Shown piece after piece: positions 1 through 10,502 of a stretch of DNA of 64,000 nt. Source of the DNA: Axinella damicornis (lineage: Eukaryota; Porifera; Demospongiae; Axinellida; Axinellidae); the NCBI GenBank assembly GCA_963931865.1, contig OZ007513.1:13157894-13221893 (forward strand). The letters run 5' to 3'. Position numbers and translations under genes: made by a program. The notes under the pieces are model-generated. The model was given only the letters and a program-made list of their open reading frames with translations. It made no database searches and was not told where the DNA came from. Position 1 is the first letter of the stretch. Each line of letters opens with the position of its first letter.

Positions 1-756
1 GATTGTTATACAGTTTGCTGTCTGAGTGAGCTACAAGACTGCTTTCGTGCCTGTGATGACGACATTGTGTGTTAAGTTCTCTGCTGACGATGGGCTCTAT
101 CCTACGGGAATATTTCTACGGATATCAGACAACATCAGAACCCTGGTCACTTGATGGAAGTGGAACAGAGCGTGCTAGCTGTTGAGCTTGAACCAACTGA
201 TCATGTGTGTGTGTTGTATTTGCTGTGGACCAGCTTGGTCTTCTGTATGCCTTCTGGGGCATGAATGATTGAGTCCAATATCCAGTCCAAAATGCAGTCC
301 AGAGTCCAGTCCACGGTCCAGTCCAGAGTCCAGAGTCCAGGTTTTGCACTGACCCCACAATTGCACTGCCACCAGCAACAGACTTACCCGACATTCGTTA
401 TTCAAAACAAACGGAAGAGTCTGGTAGCATACTGACTCCACCCGGTCGGTGCGACGGTAGCCACACGAAAACATCCCATCGTTCAATCGCAGGTCGCTGT
501 TCTAGCTCAATTCAGGAGCGCCTTGCCGCCTGAGGACATAGGAGAGCACGATCGAGAGCTGTTGTAACGCACACTACTAGTAAGTACTCGCTAGCTAGTT
601 AACTGTACGGATCACGTTATCTACTTCGACGTCACAAGTGTACAAACATAATCGAACGTACACGGAGCCGGTGGAATTCCACCGCTAGTTAGCGCATGCG
701 CAAACAGTGGAAACCAGGCCCTTTTCTCCTCGCCGTCTCGGGCCTGGGAACGAGGC
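1..756. other. Unassigned sequence with a CCAGTC-rich patch
   Basis: No gene is recognisable here. At about 270-343 the plus strand carries irregular repeats of GTCCAGTCCA/GAGTCCA. This resembles the GGACT-rich termini of TIR elements found elsewhere in the window (21265, 34729, 42458), in the opposite orientation, but no matching second terminus or target duplication was found. Short open frames on both strands across this patch are low-complexity and not credible genes. At about 693-758 there is a segment ending in GCCTGGGAACGAGGCTA, the inverted form of a terminal motif also seen at 18191, 23571, 26735, 27014 and 30696. Confidence 0.5.
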
Positions 757-1329
757 TAGCCTTGGGTTGTCCAGGCGCCCCACCGATTGGGACGGCTGCT
801 CAGACTTGAGATCCTGGACATTCTGGGTGGCAGTCTCATGACACCTAGCAAGCTTCAAGGCCTTCTCATAGGTCAACTCCGGCTCTGCTAAGAGGCGCTT
901 CTGTAGGGCATCGTCTTTTATCCCGCAAACGAGTCTGTCACGAATCATGTCATTCAACGTAGTCCCAAACTTGCAGTGTTCAGACAACCGACGGAGCTCA
1001 GCCACAAAATCAGCCACTGACTCACCAGGCTTACGTACCCGGCTATGGAACTTGAACCGCTCCACGATCGGAGAAGGCGCCGGCTGGAAATGGTTGCTCA
1101 AGGCGGTAATCAGCTCGGTAAATGTCTTCTCCCCTGGCTTAGCGGGAGCCACCAAACTTCTCAAGAGCGAGTACGTGGAGGCACCAACCGAGGACAAAAA
1201 AATGGCACGCTTCTTCGCAGCCCCAGTGATTTCGTTCGCCTCAAAAAAATGACTCATGCGCTCCTCGTAGACCTTCCAGTCTTCTTTTGCGCTGTCAAAC
1301 TCGCTTATTTTTCCGTAGGTTCGAGACAT
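757..1329 (-). pseudogene. Ty3/gypsy-type Gag fragment, truncated
   Basis: About 190 residues read as an LTR-retrotransposon Gag. Seen: an ATG at 1329 (MSRTYGK), an aromatic and charged N-terminal part (DWKVYEERMSHFF), then RKPGESVADFVAELRRLSEHCKFG and MIRDRLVCGI, which match the usual Retrotrans_gag arrangement of Ty3/gypsy elements. Gag forms the particle shell that packages element RNA. The frame runs into unrelated sequence near 757, before any zinc knuckle, where the motif TAGCCTCGTTCCCAGGCC begins on the minus strand. That motif is shared with other inverted-repeat elements here, so Gag was probably cut by an insertion or rearrangement. No protease, RT or integrase follows. Codons upstream of 1329 (LATK) belong to the leader. 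Confidence 0.75.
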
Positions 1330-1343
1330 CTTCGTCGCCAAAA

Positions 1344-1501
1344 TGTCATGTCAGGGCCTCAGGCAAAGCGCAACCGTTCAATGGACAAAGATATTATCAA
1401 CTTTGCAACAAGTACAACTTCACGGACAGACTGACTAATGCACAACGAACTCACTACTAAATAGTACAGAGACAGGAAGTAAAATGTTATCAGACATTAC
1501 A
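1344..1501 (-). repeat. Probable short LTR of the Gag element
   Basis: On the plus strand this 158-bp stretch begins TGTCATGTC and ends GACATTACA, an imperfect inverted pair with TG...CA ends, as expected of an LTR. Immediately inside, on the minus strand, comes TTTTGGCGACGAAGATG, resembling a primer-binding site and leader, and then the Gag start. The second LTR is not found in the window, so the boundaries are inferred from motifs alone. It abuts the LINE at about 1515. Confidence 0.45.
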
Positions 1502-1514
1502 GACCAATCCAAAC

Positions 1515-3637
1515 ATAACACTACACTAACTAAGAATGTCGTATATACGTTATATGAGGAAACGCAATGCTGCCTTTAAGAAGGCTAAGAAAAACAATTT
1601 TCGCAATGTGAGTAAGTACAAGAATCTACGAAATAAGGTGACAAGCTTATTATGGCAAGAAAAGGCATCTCATTTCGAGAAGCTCAAACCATCCAACATG
1701 AAACAATTTTGGAAAGCCATCAAGAGCTTAACTAAGAAGGAATCATCTGTTCCAACATTTCATCTTGAAGGAGCCACTGCCACGATGAACACTGAGAAAG
1801 CAAATATGTTGAACAAATTTTTTGCTTGCTGCTTTAATCCATCGCTTGATCCTCTACATGAAGATGACAGAGAGAATGACATACAATCCTCAACTTGTCC
1901 ACCTGACTACTATTGTACCGAAGAGGAGGTTCTTGCGCTCATACAGTCTCTGGATGTCTCCAAGGCAAGTGGCCCAGACGGCATATCCATACGAATGCTA
2001 AAAGGAACAGCTGCCAGCATTGCACCATCCTTAACAATGCTCTTTAATATCTCGTTGCGAAACAGCCGTTTCCCTAATTGCTGGAAACAATCATCCATTG
2101 TACCCATTCCAAAGGGTTCTGCACATGATAGTCCCACTAACTATCGACCCATATCCTTGCTATCAGTGGTCAGCAAGCTTCTTGAGAAACACATCCACCT
2201 CCTGCTTACTTCACATCTGAATCACACCCAGCCAATATCCACTCAGCAGTGGGGATTCCAACAAGGCAAATCAACCGTAACTTCACTGTTGACAGTTGTT
2301 GTTGATTGGCTAAAGATACTGGAATCCAAGAGAGATGTGTGTGCCGTATTCTTCGATCTGACAAAGGCCTTTGATACAGTGCCTCACAGACCGTTCATGG
2401 CCAAACTGAAGGAAACTGGGCTAAACCCTCACTTGCTTGAGTGGATAAGTAACTGACAGACAACAGAAGGTTGTAGTGGGAGGTGAGGCTTCAACAGAAA
2501 CCCCAGTACTTTCATGTGTTCCACAGGGGTCGGTCATATAGGTCCTCTACTGTTCCTTGTGTACATCGACAACATTACCGCAATACATTTGTCAAGCGGA
2601 AGTATTCTCAATCTGTATGCTGACGATATGCTACTCTACAAGGCGATATCCTCACAAAGCGACTACCAAAGCCTCCAGGACGATGTTGACAGAGTCCAGG
2701 AGTGGGTAAATGTCAACTATCTTACCCTGAATACAAGTAAATGTAAGTCTATGGTTGTATCGCGGAGAAGAAACCAACATGTCACCCAACTACAACTGGG
2801 AAATGACGTACTAGAACAAGTGGACAGCTTCATATATCTAGGAGTACTACTGTCATCAGACCTGACCTGGACTCCACATATTGAGAGCATTTGCTCAAAA
2901 GCAAGGAAACTGGTAGGCCTTCTTTAGCTACAGACAATTTTCCAACAATGCAAATAGGGATGTTTTGCTTAGATTGTATACATCAATTGTTCGACCACAT
3001 CTCGAATACGCGGTTGAGGTCTGGGATCCGCATTTACACAAGAACATTGAACTAATTGAGAACGTTCAGAAACAAGCTTTAAAAATGTGTACGAAACAAT
3101 GGGACCTTGGCTATCAAGCACTGCTAGAACAAACTCACTTGCAGAACATGGGAAATCGGTGTATGCACTTAAAACTCTGTACCCTCTTCAAAATTGTGCA
3201 TGGTTTATTATATTTCGTAATGATTTAGTTGTGAATCACCATAGCAGATACTCTCCTCACACACTCCCTCTTCTTCATTGCCCATATGCTCGCACTACTG
3301 CTCTCCAAAAGTCACTGCTTCCTAGTTCAATTTCTGTATGGAACCATCTTCCCCCTGAAGCTTTACATGCAAATTCCATACATAGATTTAAATTATTCAC
3401 AGCACCATTGTTTTTGTAGATCTAGCACTTGCATTGTAAGTAAATAACATATGCACTCTGTTCAGTCTATCATCTGTTTTTTGTCCTTTTGTATTTGTTG
3501 TACAACTTATTGCTATATGTAATTTAGCTGTAGGTTACACACCAGACTAGCTTATGTAGCTATTTGTGTAACCATTGCATTGCACCAACCTGCTAATGCA
3601 TAAATGTTGTAAATAAAAAAAATAAAAAAAATAAAAT
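1515..3637 (+). mobile_element. LINE copy A: 5'-truncated CR1/L2/Jockey-like non-LTR retrotransposon
   Basis: The element lacks its endonuclease and starts just before the RT domain (MRKRNAAFKKAKK). Conserved RT stretches are readable across several frames: ASGPDGISIRMLK, PTNYRPISLLSVVSKLLEKH, WGFQQGKSTVTSLL, FFDLTKAFDTVPH and LYADDMLLY. It ends in a 3' UTR and an A-rich tail of AAATAAAA-type repeats at about 3610-3637, typical of target-primed insertion. Stops and frameshifts show that it is dead. The family assignment rests on motif similarity read by eye. Confidence 0.9.
1536..3419 (+). pseudogene. Reverse transcriptase pseudogene of LINE copy A
   Basis: The RT coding sequence is broken into pieces: 1536-2456 (fingers and palm up to TGLNPHLLEWISN, then TGA), 2514-2927 (palm with the YADD catalytic motif, then TAG), 2965-3228, and a frame-shifted tail in 3087-3419 ending SISVWNHLPPEA, the usual C-terminal W-N-x-L-P motif. 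The GVPQGS motif expected near 2514 is degraded to TGVGHIGPLL. In life the enzyme would reverse-transcribe the element RNA at a nicked chromosomal target. At least three disabling lesions mean that it cannot do so. Confidence 0.88.
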
Positions 3638-3639
3638 GG

Positions 3640-4780
3640 GGAAGTAGCTGAACGAGTGAAGCTAGTTAATTTTACGTTACCCTATTGCGGGTAATTCGGA
3701 ACACCAGGGGGGTATTTCGGAACACTCCATCGCGATTCCAAAGGCACAGGAGAGGAATATGCTGAAGGACTAGCTTAGTACCTATACTGAGTTCATTTTA
3801 GCCCGCAACTTGGGGGAAGAAGCTATAGTTTAGTAGTGAAGCTACATTAAATCATCGTTGCGTCGATTTATGCATTTATGAATTCGCCACTGCCTGGCCA
3901 GTCAGAGCATCCAGCTGTTGGCAACCTCTATTAACTACTCCAGTCAGGAGAAGGCATGACCAAACCAAAAAGTGGGTGTTACGAATTCCACCATAGAGTG
4001 GGTGGAAGCCACTAGAAGCTAAGGACCATACCACATTGTACTAACCCCCAACACTAATGCTTTATCTGTTTGCATGCATACAAATATTAGACACAATGAA
4101 TCATCTTCCATGTCATGATGAAGAGAATGAAGGCGAAGCTCGAGCTTGCATTCTAGTAAACTAGACCCATAAAGGAAGAAATTCAATAAAACTAACGATG
4201 ACTTGTGATTGATGAAATTTGTCAGTGGTATTATCTGCAAACAGCTGTCCACATCTCGTACTTCATCATCAAATATAGCCGATTATGGTTATATATCAGG
4301 AAAGCAGGACTACAACAAAAATTATATCAGGATATCACTCAAATCAAACACTAACAGTTCAGCAATTCAAGTCAAGGTTAGCAGCAAATGAACTACAGGG
4401 GGATACAAGGAGCAGACTACCTAAACTACGCAGTCTGAAACCAGTCTGAAAGCCATGTTCATTCCTCTGGGATTCACTGATTGAAGAACAGTTCACGCCG
4501 TTGTGGAGCTGCAAGTAGGGAGAGCTTGGTAAGTAGGGAGAGCTTGGTAAGTAATAAATAATACGTGGGTATTATATTAGCCACGCTCAGGAATGCAGTT
4601 ACAAGTTAAGGTTGCAACGGTGCATCCTGGTCTACATGCATTTTAAGTTCAGCGCAGCACAGTCAACAGCTCGACCTCTTTGAGACAGCTAGCGAGCTAA
4701 CCACATCATGAGTTTTAGCACTTGGGGAAGTGTGGACTACTTCAGCAAAATCTTTCAATGTATGCTTTGTGACAGCTACA
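3640..4780. other. No gene recognised
   Basis: Nothing gene-like is visible on either strand. A 20-bp direct duplication (GTAGGGAGAGCTTGGTAA type) lies at about 4514-4553. Open frames here are short and without recognisable motifs or exon signals. Confidence 0.5.
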
Positions 4781-4792
4781 CATGACGGACCT

Positions 4793-4980
4793 ACAACATG
4801 GGGCTGCACCTACCCTTGAGGCCGGCGTACAACATGAGACTGCACCTACCCATGAGGCCGGCGTACAACATGAGGCCGCACCTACCCATGAGGCCGGCGT
4901 ACAACATGAGGCTGCACCTACCCATGAGGCCGGCGTACAACATGAGGCTGCACCTACCCATGAGGCCGGCGTAAAACATG
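4793..4980. repeat. 36-bp minisatellite, about five copies
   Basis: Tandem copies of a 36-bp unit (contains CCTACCCATGAGGCCGGCGT and ACAACATGAGGCTGCA) with a few substitutions. Because 36 is divisible by three, both strands are open (a plus-strand frame reads HEAAPTHEAGVQ repeatedly). There is no supporting gene context, so it is annotated as a non-coding minisatellite. Confidence 0.85.
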
Positions 4981-5029
4981 TCTAATCCAAATGTAAACTT
5001 GTGTACTAGTTCTCAACTCAAGCAGACCC

Positions 5030-5835
5030 GGACTGGGAGTACTGTAGTCTCCCGCTAATAATACACCTTAGAATAAACTCCTTTCCACCAAGTTCTTGCA
5101 TAGGCCTGGGTAGTTCGACTCGGTTAAATGCCCAATGGTGAGCGCCTTGCAGTATAATATGCGCTAGGCGAACAAACTTATATGCTTGTCACAGTGTTCC
5201 TTGTTAAGACACAGACACATGCCTAAACCACCAAGTCATTGTCTGCAGTCGCCACTAGCACTGAAGATGATCTCGCTGCCAATCTTCGGTAGGAAGTAGC
5301 AATCCAAAGAGTAGAAACGGCTGAGTGTACATACCGTGTAGATTGTGGTAACACTACTCGTAGGAGTTCCTGTGACTGAGTCTGTGATCTTCCCACTGAC
5401 TACATGTATCTCTGGAGTGGCTGTTTGCGTCGTTGAGCATGCATCTTCCCTGAGTTGGTTATGTGTACGTTCTAATGGTACCATTCAAGCTAACCGGCAC
5501 ATAATCCGCATGCATATCAGCCTTTGTGCATGTTAATGCTGGTAACACCGGTCCCACCCACTGACGTCACATAATAGGTGGAGTTTTATCATCAACAACA
5601 TGCAAACACAATGATGTATGTATGTATAAAACCAAGGTGAAGTTGGCAAACTAATACGTACATCCAAGCCAGGCCTTAACTACAGTGGGGAGGGGGAGTG
5701 GGTGTTTGCAATGCAGCGCTTAAAACTGAGATCAATTATCACTACTCTAGGATGCTTCAATAATTAAATACGGACGGCAATACCAGAGAAACAGTCTAGT
5801 GGACTTTCACTTGACTCAGTTCCAAACATAATGAG
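5030..5835. other. No gene recognised; dispersed-repeat fragment at the left end
   Basis: At 5036-5063 the text TACTGTAGTCTCCCGCTAAT closely matches 33026-33050 (TACTGTAGTGTCCCGCTAAT), and both are followed by similar C-rich sequence, so this is a dispersed repeat fragment. A minus-strand open frame at 5236-5484 contains a stretch flanked by possible splice sites, but no domain is recognisable. It could be a further 3' exon of the neighbouring oxidase gene; this is not supported strongly enough to call. Confidence 0.35.
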
Positions 5836-5838
5836 GCG

Positions 5839-5864
5839 AACCCCCCCCCCCCCCCCCCCCCCCC

Positions 5865-5908
<44 letters not shown>
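5839..5908. repeat. Poly-C run followed by (CA)n microsatellite
   Basis: A run of about 28 C residues is followed directly by about 20 CA repeats, just downstream of the last recognised exon of the multicopper oxidase gene. Such runs are prone to slippage, so the exact length is uncertain. Confidence 0.95.
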
Positions 5909-5911
<3 letters not shown>

Positions 5912-5918
5912 CATAGAA

Positions 5919-6160
5919 CTAAATAAATGTTGTGCTCTTACGGTAGCAGCCAACTGCGGTGGCGTCATCACAGCAGGTGTGGAAGTAGTAGCAGGTGACA
6001 TCACAGTAGCAGCCAGAGGCAGCCTTGCAGTCTCCCTCAGTACAGCACCCACTGTAGCCAGCTGCAGCACAGCCCTGATAGGTGGCACCGACCTGAGCTT
6101 TGGCCTGGTGAGCTCTATTCCAGCCTCCTCCTCCCCACCCTCCACCTCCTCCCCCTCCTC
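5919..6160 (-). CDS. Exon 3 of the multicopper oxidase: Gly-rich linker and SMB-like repeat 3
   Basis: The acceptor is TCTGTCTCTCCAG before 6160. The exon opens with a glycine/tryptophan linker (GGGGGGGWGGGGW) and then a third repeat, CAAAGYSGCC...CYCDVTCYYFHTCCDD...GC. Reading on gives YRKSTTFI and a stop at 5919. A consensus donor (ACC|GTAAGA) also sits after 5942 in phase 1, so this could be an internal exon with more repeats downstream; the 3' end is therefore uncertain. Confidence 0.68.
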
Positions 6161-9100
6161 CTGGAGAGACAGACAAATCAAATCAGCCACCAGAGTAAAT
6201 ATTACAGGTGAGGAAATCGAGTGGATTTGCAAATAAAATTTTAGTGTTGCCAGGAGCAACGGTTGTGTTATTGCCTAGCGCGAGGTTCTGAAAGGGGGAT
6301 CTATTTGCCATGATATATGTACGTATGTACATACCGGTACCTGTCACACTCAGAAATGTTGATAATTAATGCTTAGTGCAGACAATTGAGTTTTATAGTT
6401 GCCACGAGAACTCAACGGTGCGAGATTTACAACCTTGAAACTCAGATCAGTGGACAAGCGTGCAGTGCCTCCAGAACTTGCAGAGCTCGGGCAGCTAGAG
6501 TCTACATGTGGAGTCGAACAGTGAGCATCTTTATCTCAGTTCCACACAATCAAACTTACACTAGCTAGATAGTAGATACTTGTAAGCATGTCACATGTAC
6601 GCATGCCTGAGGCATGATGCGGATACGTGTTCCTAGTAATCTGTTCAACCACACTGTTGGTAGGCCAGAGCAACAGGTAGGGCAAAGCCCACTCTCACCA
6701 CGCTGAGGAAAGACTGATAGCTTGTACTATACTGATAGGCTTCTTCCCAGGTTGCTTTTTGTGAATGCACATGTACACAACGGCACATACAATGGTTGTA
6801 GGTTCAAAAGTTGGGGCCAATTCACAAATTATGGTGACCTTAAGGAATAACAAGCACTGTTAATAGTAGTAGCTAGGTACATGCAAGCAAAGTTCTTGTA
6901 TCGACATCAAGTTGTGCTGAGAAAGGTTTATTAGTTACCTCCAGAGCAACCAATTGTATCGATATCTGGGCAGCAGTTACTGTAGTGATGGCAAGCGGAG
7001 TCACAATAACAGCTTCCTGCAGAAACGTAGCACTTCCGGCCTGTACAGCATCCACTGGTGAACCCTGCAGAAGCACACGTGCCAGGTGCGGGGGCTGCGG
7101 GGGCTGGGGAAGGAAGCAGGAGATGAGGTAAGAACAACATCATAAATGCAGGAGCAGGATGGTTCAAAGGTCAACTACACCTCCCATTCAGCCTCTGACA
7201 GCAGGAGCAGGATGGTTCAAAGGTCAACTACACCTCCCATTCAGCCTCTGACAGCAGGAGCAGGATGGTTCAAAGGTCAACTACACCTCCCATTCAGCCT
7301 CTGACAGCTCACATGCACTAGTGTACTACCACGACAAGAATGATAAGCGAGAGTGGTGAACTCTCACACACACATTGAACGTCGCAACTCTTGGTGGCCA
7401 TAGTCATACACAACAGCAGTTAAACAGATTTGTTGGAAGGCAATTACCCATGCTATTTCCCATTCCCTAAAAAGGTGTTGGAAGGTAATAGTCATCACTA
7501 CATGTTCCATTCCTCACAACACAGTTGTTGCTGCCAACAAGCACAACTTACTATTAGGGCACACTGTGTCAATGTCGGAGCAGCAGTTATTATAGTCGTG
7601 GCACTGAGAGTCACACCAACAGCTGCCCCCACTGACGTAGCAGCCATTGCCTGGCTGATTGCAGCACCCACTGAACCCAGCAGCTGCGCAGGTGGTTGCA
7701 GGTGCTGTGCCACCGCCATTACCAGGATTGTGGTCTAACCAGTCGTAAAACTCTTGGAGTGTTGGTTCATAGGGTCCAGCGAGACGCATTCCTTCTGGTG
7801 CTGGATTCTGGTTGGGTCGAGCTTCGTTAAGGACCACACCCATTCCTTCCACTGCGTGGTTCTCCACGTGACAGTGCATGAACCAGACGCCAGGGTTGTC
7901 AGCTACCATTGCGATCACAGCATAGCCACCAGCGGGAGCCATGATGGTGTCTTTACGAGGAGTACGTGGATCAATCTTTCCAGAGGCTGTGGGTGGATAT
8001 TGGTACTCTCTTCCGGAAGCCCAACTTGTGGACGTACAGACATAGTCAGTATTATCTCCCCCTGGATTCTGTGCATAACCACATCTGGAAACACCAGGTG
8101 GACGATTGCACTCAAGGTCATCAGAAAAGCAATTGACAAAACCAGTTCTGGAGTCAATAGGTGGTAGTCTGATTTTCAACACCCAGAAACTGTGTCCGTG
8201 CATGTGTACAGGGTGGCTGAATGTACCATGTGGTCCAGCTACCGTGTACACCATCTGATAGTGCTTTTGGTAATCAAGACCTCTCACATGGACACAAGAA
8301 CAATTTGGATTGAAGACCGTCAGTCTCACATCATTGCACATGTTGGGATTGTCAAGTTCCTTACAGAGTTCTTCATTAACCAACTGTTGGTAAGCTTCCT
8401 CACTTCCAGTCAACGCAGGAGGGACTGATGGAAAGAGTGTGCGGCGGCCATTAACAGAACTCAGAGCTCCCACACCTTCAGTCCCAAACTGGAAAAAGAT
8501 CTCTTCATCAGGGGTAACCTTTGGAAGTAAGCTTTCGTCGGTGGGGATGATAAGCCGAAGGGAATCTACATATATACAGGACAGTTTGTATGAGCTGTGT
8601 ATGTTCCATGGACAGTTCATCATCTTACAGGGCTTAGATGTGGTACAGGTGGAGTTGACAGGGATAGAGTTTTCCTTGATGCGCACATAATCTGCTGAAG
8701 TTGGTAGTTTAGATCCTGCTACGTTATAGTGGAGTATTGATTCAGCTGCACGGTCTAGAAGCAGGCGGTAAGGAGCTGGTTCAGTTGGGGTGGTATTCTC
8801 CTCAACGTCAATTTCTTGTGCCTCAGTTCGCATCCAGAAGTCATTCTTACTTGGGTTAGCCTTGGTGATGAGTAGGAAGTCGTATCGCTCTCCCGACTGA
8901 AGGGCAATATAGTCCACAGGCACAGGGTCAACCCAGTAACCATCTGTCCCCACAACCCAGAGCTGATGCTCATCTATTGAGAACCGGAAGACGTAGTTGT
9001 TGATGGCTCCTATCAGACGGAAGCGGTACACTTGGCCTGGGTCTACACTGAAGATATGAAGACGTGATTTTAGATATGGATATTCATTACCGGGATGTTT

Positions 9101-10048
9101 GCCTTTTCCATTGATCAGTGCAGACCAGAATGGATAATTTCCAGCCTCTTTTCCGTCTGGTCCAATCGTGAAAGGTTCTGGGTGATCATCAGCTCCTGGA
9201 GGGCGGAGTCCAGAATTGCTGTAGAACCATATGGCACTTTCTAGCAATGAGTAAGCATCAACTGCTGCTTCTCGATACCAGTCCGCTATGGAGACTGTAT
9301 GTTCAGCTGGTTTGTCCTGGTACTGCTTCAGCTCAGTGGGCAGGGCCTGCCTAATCTGATTTACAACGGCTGGTCGCTCTCTGACGATCAGTGCTCCAAA
9401 CAGACCATCTGATCGTTGGACTCCAGTGTGAGAGTGGTACCAATGGGTACCGGAGGGGCTCGCCTTGAAGATGTAGCGGAAAGACTTCTGTGGATCAATT
9501 GCATGTTGTGTAATGTGGTGGACGCCGTCCATAAAGTAGGTGTTGTACTGATACATGCCATGCCAGTGAATGGATGTGGTCTCCATTTGGAGGTCATTGT
9601 CCACGTTCGCTACAACAGTCTGGTCTGTTGATACGATCAGCGATGGACCAGGGACCTGTCCATTCACTCCAACAAAGGACTTGAAGGTGGTCCCATCAAA
9701 GGTGTATGTTGGGGTACACTCACTGAGATCTTCTTCGGCTGCATTAGGACAAAAGGGATGACCTGGCCCGGGGTGTCCAACCAGCTTGCCCTCGTCATCA
9801 AAGTAGTAAATACGTGCTGTGTTAATTAGTTCACCGTATCGAGAATCAACGTAGTATCGGGCAAAGCTGTGGAACAGTGCAATCGATATGTTGAAGACAC
9901 ACACGTCAGCGTCTTGGCGACATTCGCAGGCAGTTGTCGTGGAACTGCATGGAACATTGTGAATATCGAGGGTGGATACGTCAACTGCAGCTGAGACCCA
10001 AGCAGTTGGGAGGAGGAGGGTGAGGAGGAAGAGGAAGGTAGGAGCCAT
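5919..10048 (-). CDS. Secreted laccase-like multicopper oxidase with three C-terminal SMB-like repeats (3 exons)
   Basis: Predicted protein of 967 aa from exons 10048-7552, 7103-6939 and 6160-5919; the spliced coding length is divisible by three. The start at 10048 has a strong Kozak context (ACCATGG) and opens a signal peptide (MAPTFLFLLTLLLPTAWVSA). All four copper-binding segments of the multicopper oxidase family are intact: HWHG (161-164), WYHSH (203-207), HPVHMHGH (612-619) and HCHVENHAVEGM (725-736). This gives ten His, the type-1 Cys 726 and axial Met 736. Family knowledge: such enzymes oxidise phenols, catechols or metal ions and reduce oxygen to water; the substrate here is unknown. 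The cysteine-rich N-terminal extension (C34-C50, C100, C111) resembles other animal laccases. After a short linker come three cysteine-rich repeats. An in-frame ATG at 10141 is less likely because it would bury the signal peptide. Confidence 0.88.
6388..6530 (+). repeat. Dispersed repeat, inverted copy at 16108-16335
   Basis: The stretch with TTTACAACCTTGAAACTCAG, GATCAGTGGACAAGC and GTGGAGTCGAACAGTGAGCA reappears in reverse complement at 16108-16335, with moderate divergence. This copy lies in intron 2 of the oxidase gene. There is no coding capacity and no recognised terminal motif. Confidence 0.65.
6939..7103 (-). CDS. Exon 2 of the multicopper oxidase: SMB-like repeat 2
   Basis: The acceptor is a pyrimidine-rich tract ending CCCCAG just before 7103, and the donor is GGAG|GTAACT after 6939. 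The 165-bp exon keeps phase 1 on both sides. It encodes a Pro/Ala linker (PAAPAPG) and one repeat, CASAGFTSGCC...CYCDSACHHYSNCCPD...GC, with the same cysteine order as repeat 1. Joining to exon 1 recreates a Thr codon across the junction. Confidence 0.8.
7148..7306. repeat. Three perfect 53-bp tandem repeats in intron 1
   Basis: Three apparently identical 53-bp units (beginning GCAGGAGCAGGATGGTTC) at 7148, 7201 and 7254 lie inside intron 1 of the oxidase gene. The lack of divergence suggests recent expansion. Confidence 0.92.
7552..10048 (-). CDS. Exon 1 of the multicopper oxidase: catalytic region and SMB-like repeat 1
   Basis: The exon encodes the whole oxidase (residues 1-780) and the first cysteine-rich repeat (C787-C830, pattern C-x7-CC-x6-C-x6-C-x-C-x3-C-x5-CC-x6-C). 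The CxCDxxC...CC core is that of somatomedin-B-like modules, but with ten rather than the usual eight cysteines. It ends in phase 1 at a consensus donor (AATA|GTAAGT on the minus strand). If the intron is retained, the frame stops at 7514, giving an 844-aa form with one repeat. Confidence 0.85.
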
Positions 10049-10336
10049 GGTCACTGCTACACTCCTGAGGGCAGAAAAATGGTGTGCACTGTTAACCTGA
10101 TCAGGGATATTATTATCATATACCGTGTGTGCATGTATCATCAGCGACTAGCTACAATATGTAATCTGCATGGTCATATTATTTACTCACTATGTCATAC
10201 GTTACACAGAAAACATCACGATTCCAATTCCAAGAATTTCATTTTTGAATTCTATGGAATAACTACATAACAAATTTTCCGAGAAAGGGGTATTCCAAGT
10301 ATTAGAATAACTTATTATGTTGTTCTAAATATATAG

Positions 10337-10502
10337 CAACGCTGTCTCAGTCTCCGTTCACCTGACTTCACTCTGGCTTGTAGCTATTCCTTCTGCAGTA
10401 GATGCGCTCTCGGCTGCTCTAAAGCAGCCGACAGCACATCTATCAGTTCAGAAGGAGTACAAGCCAGAGTGAGTGGGCGAGCAGAGACCGAGACAGTGTT
10501 GC
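10337..10502. mobile_element. 166-bp foldback element
   Basis: The two halves are imperfect reverse complements: GCAACGCTGTCTCAGTCTC...CTCTGGCTTGTA on the left and TACAAGCCAGAG...GAGACCGAGACAGTGTTGC on the right, closing on AGCAGCCGA near the middle. Divergence between arms suggests an older insertion. No clear target duplication was found. It lies about 290 bp upstream of the oxidase start. Confidence 0.75.

Noticed and set aside
947..1434. Plus-strand open frames opposite the Gag fragment
   Set aside because: Shadows of the minus-strand Gag coding sequence, with no motif of their own.
4782..4985. 67-codon repetitive protein HEAAPTHEAGVQ
   Set aside because: A 36-bp minisatellite open on both strands, without exon or promoter evidence.
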